10,884 nucleotides of DNA from Leptospiraceae bacterium (GTDB lineage: Bacteria > Spirochaetota > Leptospiria > Leptospirales > Leptonemataceae): NCBI GenBank assembly GCA_020440935.1, contig JAGRNC010000053.1, positions 1-10,884 of the forward strand, given 5' to 3'. Under the pieces are notes generated by a model. It was given only the letters and a program-made list of their open reading frames with translations, made no database searches and was not told the origin of the DNA. Positions 8,401 to 10,884 of this stretch are shown here, piece after piece (positions within the stretch are counted from its first letter, which is position 1; the number at the start of each line of letters is the position of its first letter). A program made the position numbers and the translations under genes.

Positions 8401-8994
8401 CAGTCCATGGTTCTGGATTTCCAGATAGAATCGCTCCGGTCCAAAGATCTCTTTTAGTTTTCCTGCAAGCCTTTCTGCTTCGCTTTGCTGCCCGGTAAGA
8501 ATCTTTCGCTGCACTTCTCCGCCCAGGCAGGCAGTGGTACAAATTAATCCTTCGCTATGCTGCGAAAGGTATTCGTAGTCAATTCTGGGTTTGCGATAAA
8601 AGCCATCGGTATAGGATTTACTGGTTAGCTTTATTAGATTGCGATAGCCGGCTTCGTTCTGGGCCAGAAGTATGAGGTGATAATTATTGCCATCGGCCAG
8701 AGACTCCATAGCGCGGGTCTCGGTCATCTTTCCGGGGGATACATAGAATTCATTTCCGATAATTGGTTTGATGCCCGCCTTCACCGCCTCCGTATAGAAG
8801 TCGATGACGCCGAACATATTGCCATGATCGGTGATGGCCACGCTATCCATCCCATTTTCCTTGCAATGCTGCATCAAATCCGGTATACGGATGGCACCGT
8901 CCAGAAGGCTGTAGGTGGTATGCAGATGCAGGTGGGTGAATTTTTCCGAGAAGCTACTACGGGGTGTAGATTCTGCTTGCATGACAGGGGACAT
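5407..8994 (-). CDS. dnaE: DNA polymerase III alpha subunit (replicative polymerase)
   Basis: A 1195-aa DnaE1-type alpha subunit that extends DNA at the replication fork. The N-terminal PHP domain (about 20-280) keeps the full metal-ligand set: H23, H25, D32, H57, E82, H106, C156, D224 and H226. The polymerase palm has 'GPGRGSAAGS' (374-383), D417 and D419 in 'PDIDVDF' and D580 in 'VKMDFLG', the three catalytic aspartates. Fingers include 'MYRPGPLQSGMAD' and 'YGFNKSHSAAYA'. A helix-hairpin-helix lies near 850-870, the clamp-binding motif QSSLF at 937-941, an OB fold at about 1010-1055 ('KVVEIAAVITQASVQ'), and a C-terminal tau-binding region. Length fits the family. I chose ATG 8994 over TTG 9021 because a GGGAGG site sits 8 nt upstream of it and falls inside the longer reading. 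It is divergent from the MerR-TPR gene; no intrinsic terminator is seen at its 3' end. Confidence 0.97.
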   Translation of the reverse strand: MSPVMQAESTPRSSFSEKFTHLHLHTTYSLLDGAIRIPDLMQHCKENGMDSVAITDHGNMFGVIDFYTEAVKAGIKPIIGNEFYVSPGKMTETRAMESLADGNNYHLILLAQNEAGYRNLIKLTSKSYTDGFYRKPRIDYEYLSQHSEGLICTTACLGGEVQRKILTGQQSEAERLAGKLKEIFGPERFYLEIQNHGLEDEKIAARGNVELSRRLGIPLVLTNDSHFLSRKDHEVQDILLRINQKKTIDDDLAFAFNPEFYVKSPAEMYKLFPELPDAFHNTRKIAEMISMEFQAGNPLLPRFDVPEGHTLNSYMRELCLQGLARRYGSPLSATVMQRFDFEIQTIESMDFAGYFLIVQDFINWAKSQGIPVGPGRGSAAGSIVAYGLGITDIDPLRYGLLFERFLNPARKEMPDIDVDFCVDRREEVINYVRHKYGEDHVAQIVTYGTMAAKACMKDVARVLKMPFAEANNLSKLIPSVPGTTLDDALEKSSEFRSYVENDELGKKVFQVAHSLEGNSRHTGVHAAGVVIGPRPLDEIVPLATVSTPGAGDKKTKQRILVTQYDMTTLALPQVGLVKMDFLGLRNLTVINNCIRGIQERTGETVDLNTIPLNDEKTYKLLQSGNVKGVFQLETSPGMREFVIRMKPEVFEDLVALIAMYRPGPLQSGMADAYVNRKKGREKLVYPHDDLAEILGETYGVVLYQEQVMQISQKIGGFSPAKSDDLRKAMGKKKKEKMAELRVEFIEGSAARGYNKDFAAHLYDQMAEFAGYGFNKSHSAAYAMVVYRTAYLKANFPTYYMAAVLDSEIDKTDRLVPYILECREMGLEILGPDINHSMLRFHVEKEGVIRFGLNAIKNVGAQAVESIIEAREREGGFKSFFHFMENTDLRLCNRRTLESMVQAGSFESMNYTRKALMESLDLAVQHAQNHQKDRISGQSSLFDALGAAEATEEPIPRGDDVIEYDETTLLNQEKMVLGIYFSGHPLSKYERFLKSARVIPIEKLGQFDSGKVVEIAAVITQASVQVNKKNNEYCRMTIEDLTGRVDCIVFPKNFEQLRGVIAVDQAFWVKAKIDKNDETGTVQLLVDSLSPLNRESLEEKLERSLHLQISRENLNQKVIQNLVTLFRCHQGPLAVYFHLAANEEEGVTVIRAHESFGVNWNQELQEKLSNIPQVQGAFLTVGEQSRTLMRKEAKAG

Positions 8995-9002
8995 AATTCC
9001 AC

Positions 9003-9008
9003 CCTCCC
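9003..9008 (-). promoter_or_regulatory. Strong ribosome binding site of dnaE
   Basis: On the minus strand GGGAGG lies 8 nt before ATG 8994. This is the best Shine-Dalgarno match in the window and it sets the dnaE start. Confidence 0.8.
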
Positions 9009-9047
9009 GGAAGCGGGGCAAGCAAGAAGTTGAACCCGGGCAAAATC

Positions 9048-10031
9048 ATGAGGATCTCTGAAGCGGCCCATCTACTGTCCATCCCCAGGCATAAGATCCA
9101 TTACTGGAAAAAGACGGGCCTTCTGGGGGCCACCGGCGACGATCTCACCTTCGAGGATCTAAAGCGCCTTCGGCTGCTAGAATCCTGGCGCAAGAACGGA
9201 TTAAGCCTACAAAGAATTCGAAAACTGGCGCTCAGACTGCAGCCGGACCGATCGCTGATGCAGATGGAACTTCTCCATGGCGCGAATCTGGCCCTTCGCG
9301 AGGGAACCGCCCTGGTGGATCCCCTGAGCCAGCAGGAATTTCTGGATTTTTCCGGGGAAGCCACCGAAGAAGAAGGGCGCGTTCTGGAGCTACGGTCCAA
9401 GAAGCCCGATGCCATTCGCACGGACGACTGGTCCGACGAGGACGACGAAATCGTCCGTCTTCTGGAAGAACGCCTGGCCGAAGAGGAACGTGAGATCGAA
9501 GGCAAATTGGTAGATGCCCGCGAACTGCAGGCCGCCGAGGAGGGCGCCCGACTTTTCGAGGCCATTCGCCAATCCAATCCAGAGAAGGCCGTGGCCACGC
9601 TGGAAGGCATTATTCAGGATCGGCCCGATTACCTGCCGGCCCGCATCGAATTGGGAAATCTATTCTTTGAGCGCGGCGATCTGGATTCGGCGGCTCGAAG
9701 CTATGAGCAGGCTCTGGAGCTGGATGCCGATTGCGTAGAAGCGCTGTATAATCTTGCGAATGTCTACTATCGGCAGGAAAAGTTTGCCGCAAGCATCCGA
9801 TTGTTCCACCGATCTATCGATCTGGATCCAGGTTTTCCCGAAAGCTACTACAATCTTGCTCTGGTGTACTATAGCCTGCGCTACTTTCAGCAGTCTGCCG
9901 AATTGTTCGAGTCCTATCTGGAGATGGACTCGGACAGTCCCTTTGCCGACAACGCCAGAGATTTCCTGGATGACATCCATGAGTTGGCCGATGGAGATCC
10001 CAGCCCGGGGTTATTCGATGGCCTGGATTAG
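9048..10031 (+). CDS. MerR-type HTH regulator fused to TPR repeats
   Basis: A 327-aa fusion. Residues 1-66 are a MerR-like winged helix: 'RISEAAHLLSIPRHKIHYWK' is the HTH (compare the usual ...S-x-x-T-L-R-Y-Y/W-E), then 'LTFEDLKRLRLLESWRKNG' and 'LSLQRIRKLALRL' form the wing and following helix. Residues about 75-103 contain 'ALVDPLSQQEFLDFSG', a short beta motif that I associate with other MerR-TPR fusions. Residues about 105-160 are a very acidic linker/helix. About 178-296 hold four TPRs, the clearest around 'VEALYNLANVYYRQEKFAAS'. There is no dimerisation coiled coil or effector domain of classic MerR proteins, so the TPRs probably mediate partner binding. ATG 9048 was chosen because the HTH starts there; TTG 9030 adds six residues, and neither has a clear SD. 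Target unknown; the divergent 53-nt spacing makes dnaE or itself candidates. Confidence 0.85.
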   Translation: MRISEAAHLLSIPRHKIHYWKKTGLLGATGDDLTFEDLKRLRLLESWRKNGLSLQRIRKLALRLQPDRSLMQMELLHGANLALREGTALVDPLSQQEFLDFSGEATEEEGRVLELRSKKPDAIRTDDWSDEDDEIVRLLEERLAEEEREIEGKLVDARELQAAEEGARLFEAIRQSNPEKAVATLEGIIQDRPDYLPARIELGNLFFERGDLDSAARSYEQALELDADCVEALYNLANVYYRQEKFAASIRLFHRSIDLDPGFPESYYNLALVYYSLRYFQQSAELFESYLEMDSDSPFADNARDFLDDIHELADGDPSPGLFDGLD

Positions 10032-10107
10032 CCCTGGAATTCTTGGATCCTTCGGCAGGATCGGGCCAGGCCTGGGAGAAAGCGCAGCAACGCATCCATC
10101 GACTGGG

Positions 10108-10137
10108 TTCGCAGGCAGGAAAAACCCACAGTATAAA
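10108..10137 (+). promoter_or_regulatory. Candidate sigma-70 type promoter
   Basis: TTCGCA (10108-10113, four of six to TTGACA), an 18-nt spacer and TATAAA (10132-10137, five of six to TATAAT) lie in the 162-nt gap before the last gene. Transcription would start near 10144, about 50 nt before the chosen ATG. A sequence match only. Confidence 0.35.
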
Positions 10138-10193
10138 TCGGACCGTTTTAACGTTCTAAACCATGAGAAGTGATAAGTGATGCCCAGGAATCA

Positions 10194-10884
10194 ATGTGGA
10201 CAATGACTTACCATAGGCCGACAATGGAAGGAATGAATGCAGCAAGTCAGCATTCCCGGGATCCGGCCGAAGAAGTTTATGAAAAAGTAAACTTCCTGAT
10301 GCTGAAGAGCTCGGCCGATTATCTGGTGCAACTGGAGTCCTCGGTTCTGGAGGATTTTGTACTCAAATATTCGGGCGTATTAATCTTTTTGCTCAATGTG
10401 CTGGATCCCGACCGCAGTTTAAAGCTGCTGAGTAGGCTCACCAATGCCTCGGTGCTTTCGCTTCTGGAAGAGGAGCTTCGAATGCTTGCCATCCGTGAGG
10501 TGGCCCACCTCGGCGACGATCCTGAAAAGCTCATCACTCTCACTGGCTATCTGGACCTGGTGGATCGGTTGGCCGGTCACGAAACCATTCCGGATCAAGA
10601 GAAAGGAGTGATTCAGGACGCGGTCCGCATCCTCGCCGATATGTCCACGGAAGGCGGAAAGAAGCGCTTTTTGTATCTGGAGTATTTCTCGGCGGACAAA
10701 TTGCAGGAGATCTTTCGGTTTAATCTGGAGAAGAATCCTCCCGTAAACTTTGGGTTGATGGCTTTTAGCTCCGAACAGGTGCGCGAAACGATTCTGGCAA
10801 TACTGGCTCGTCAGAAACCCGATCTGCTAACATGCGTGCCGCCCACGCTTTTCTCTCTTCTAATTTACAAATTGTTTCTGGATA
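10194..10884 (+). CDS. Hypothetical helical protein, 5' part (continues beyond window)
   Basis: The frame is open from 10167 to the end of the window. Starting at ATG 10194 it gives 230 residues. Other in-frame starts are GTG 10170 and ATG 10203, 10224, 10233 and 10299; AGGA at 10186-10189 favours 10194, but weakly. The sequence is almost wholly alpha-helical with leucine-rich amphipathic helices and no signal peptide. A stretch at 60-82, 'SGVLIFLLNVLDPDRSLKLL', recalls the A-I-L-L-x-x-L-x-P-E-x-A-x-x-V-L motif of FliG-type armadillo-like domains, and 190-205 ('FSSEQVRETILAILAR') could be another helix pair. The likeness is faint and I do not assign a function. It is on the same strand as the MerR-TPR gene but 162 nt away, with a possible promoter between. 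Confidence 0.7.
   Translation, partial: MWTMTYHRPTMEGMNAASQHSRDPAEEVYEKVNFLMLKSSADYLVQLESSVLEDFVLKYSGVLIFLLNVLDPDRSLKLLSRLTNASVLSLLEEELRMLAIREVAHLGDDPEKLITLTGYLDLVDRLAGHETIPDQEKGVIQDAVRILADMSTEGGKKRFLYLEYFSADKLQEIFRFNLEKNPPVNFGLMAFSSEQVRETILAILARQKPDLLTCVPPTLFSLLIYKLFLD

Noticed and set aside
8992..8997. CATAAT as a -10 element for the MerR-TPR gene
   Set aside because: There is no acceptable -35 element at 15-19 nt upstream; a one-box match is not enough.
8995..9021. Longer dnaE start at TTG 9021
   Set aside because: It would place the strong GGGAGG site inside the coding region and adds nine residues before the normal start of the protein.
9101..9610. 169-aa Ser/Arg-rich open frame on the - strand inside the MerR-TPR gene
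   Set aside because: The Ser/Arg richness is what the antisense of an acidic, GA-rich coding stretch gives; not a real gene.
10043..10075. GATCC/GGATC stem and the palindrome CCAGGCCTGG after the MerR-TPR gene as a terminator
   Set aside because: Neither is followed by a T-run, and the stems are short; there is too little to call a terminator.

Overview
The window (about 53% G+C by eye) carries ordinary bacterial chromosomal genes and no mobile element, CRISPR array, rRNA or tRNA that I can see. The gene set and styles suggest a free-living, Gram-negative-type bacterium. It includes a secreted TPR protein with a CsgG-like domain, a MerR-TPR fusion, a sigma factor with a coiled-coil insertion and a DnaE with an intact PHP domain. 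My best guess is a spirochaete of the Leptonema/Turneriella/Leptospira group; this is an impression from family recognition, not proof.

Layout. (1) 1-2405, + strand: the 3' end of a von Willebrand A (VWA) protein gene, then, 11 nt later, a 680-aa exported TPR/CsgG-like/FlgT-C-like protein. They look like one operon for an envelope assembly. An ATG abuts the stop codon of the second gene and opens a possible 53-aa ORF (2406-2567). (2) 2539-3435, - strand: an exported M23 (LytM-type) peptidase with all its zinc and catalytic residues, converging on the first operon. (3) 3504-5236, + strand, divergent from the peptidase: a sigma-70 family factor whose region 4 is split by a coiled coil, then a 233-aa cytosolic protein that is probably its regulator. 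The two share a ribosome-binding motif and are separated by a perfect 7-bp hairpin. The unit ends in two tandem Rho-independent terminators. (4) 5407-8994, - strand: dnaE, the replicative polymerase alpha subunit, with its real start at an ATG behind a strong Shine-Dalgarno site. (5) 9048-10031, + strand: a MerR-type DNA-binding domain fused to TPRs, divergent from dnaE with only 53 nt between the two starts. (6) about 10194 to the end, + strand: the 5' part of an unrecognised helical protein.

I see no striking new multi-gene system. The best leads are the sigma/partner pair with its intervening hairpin, the MerR-TPR gene set head-to-head with dnaE, and the VWA plus TPR-CsgG-FlgT-C operon next to an envelope peptidase.
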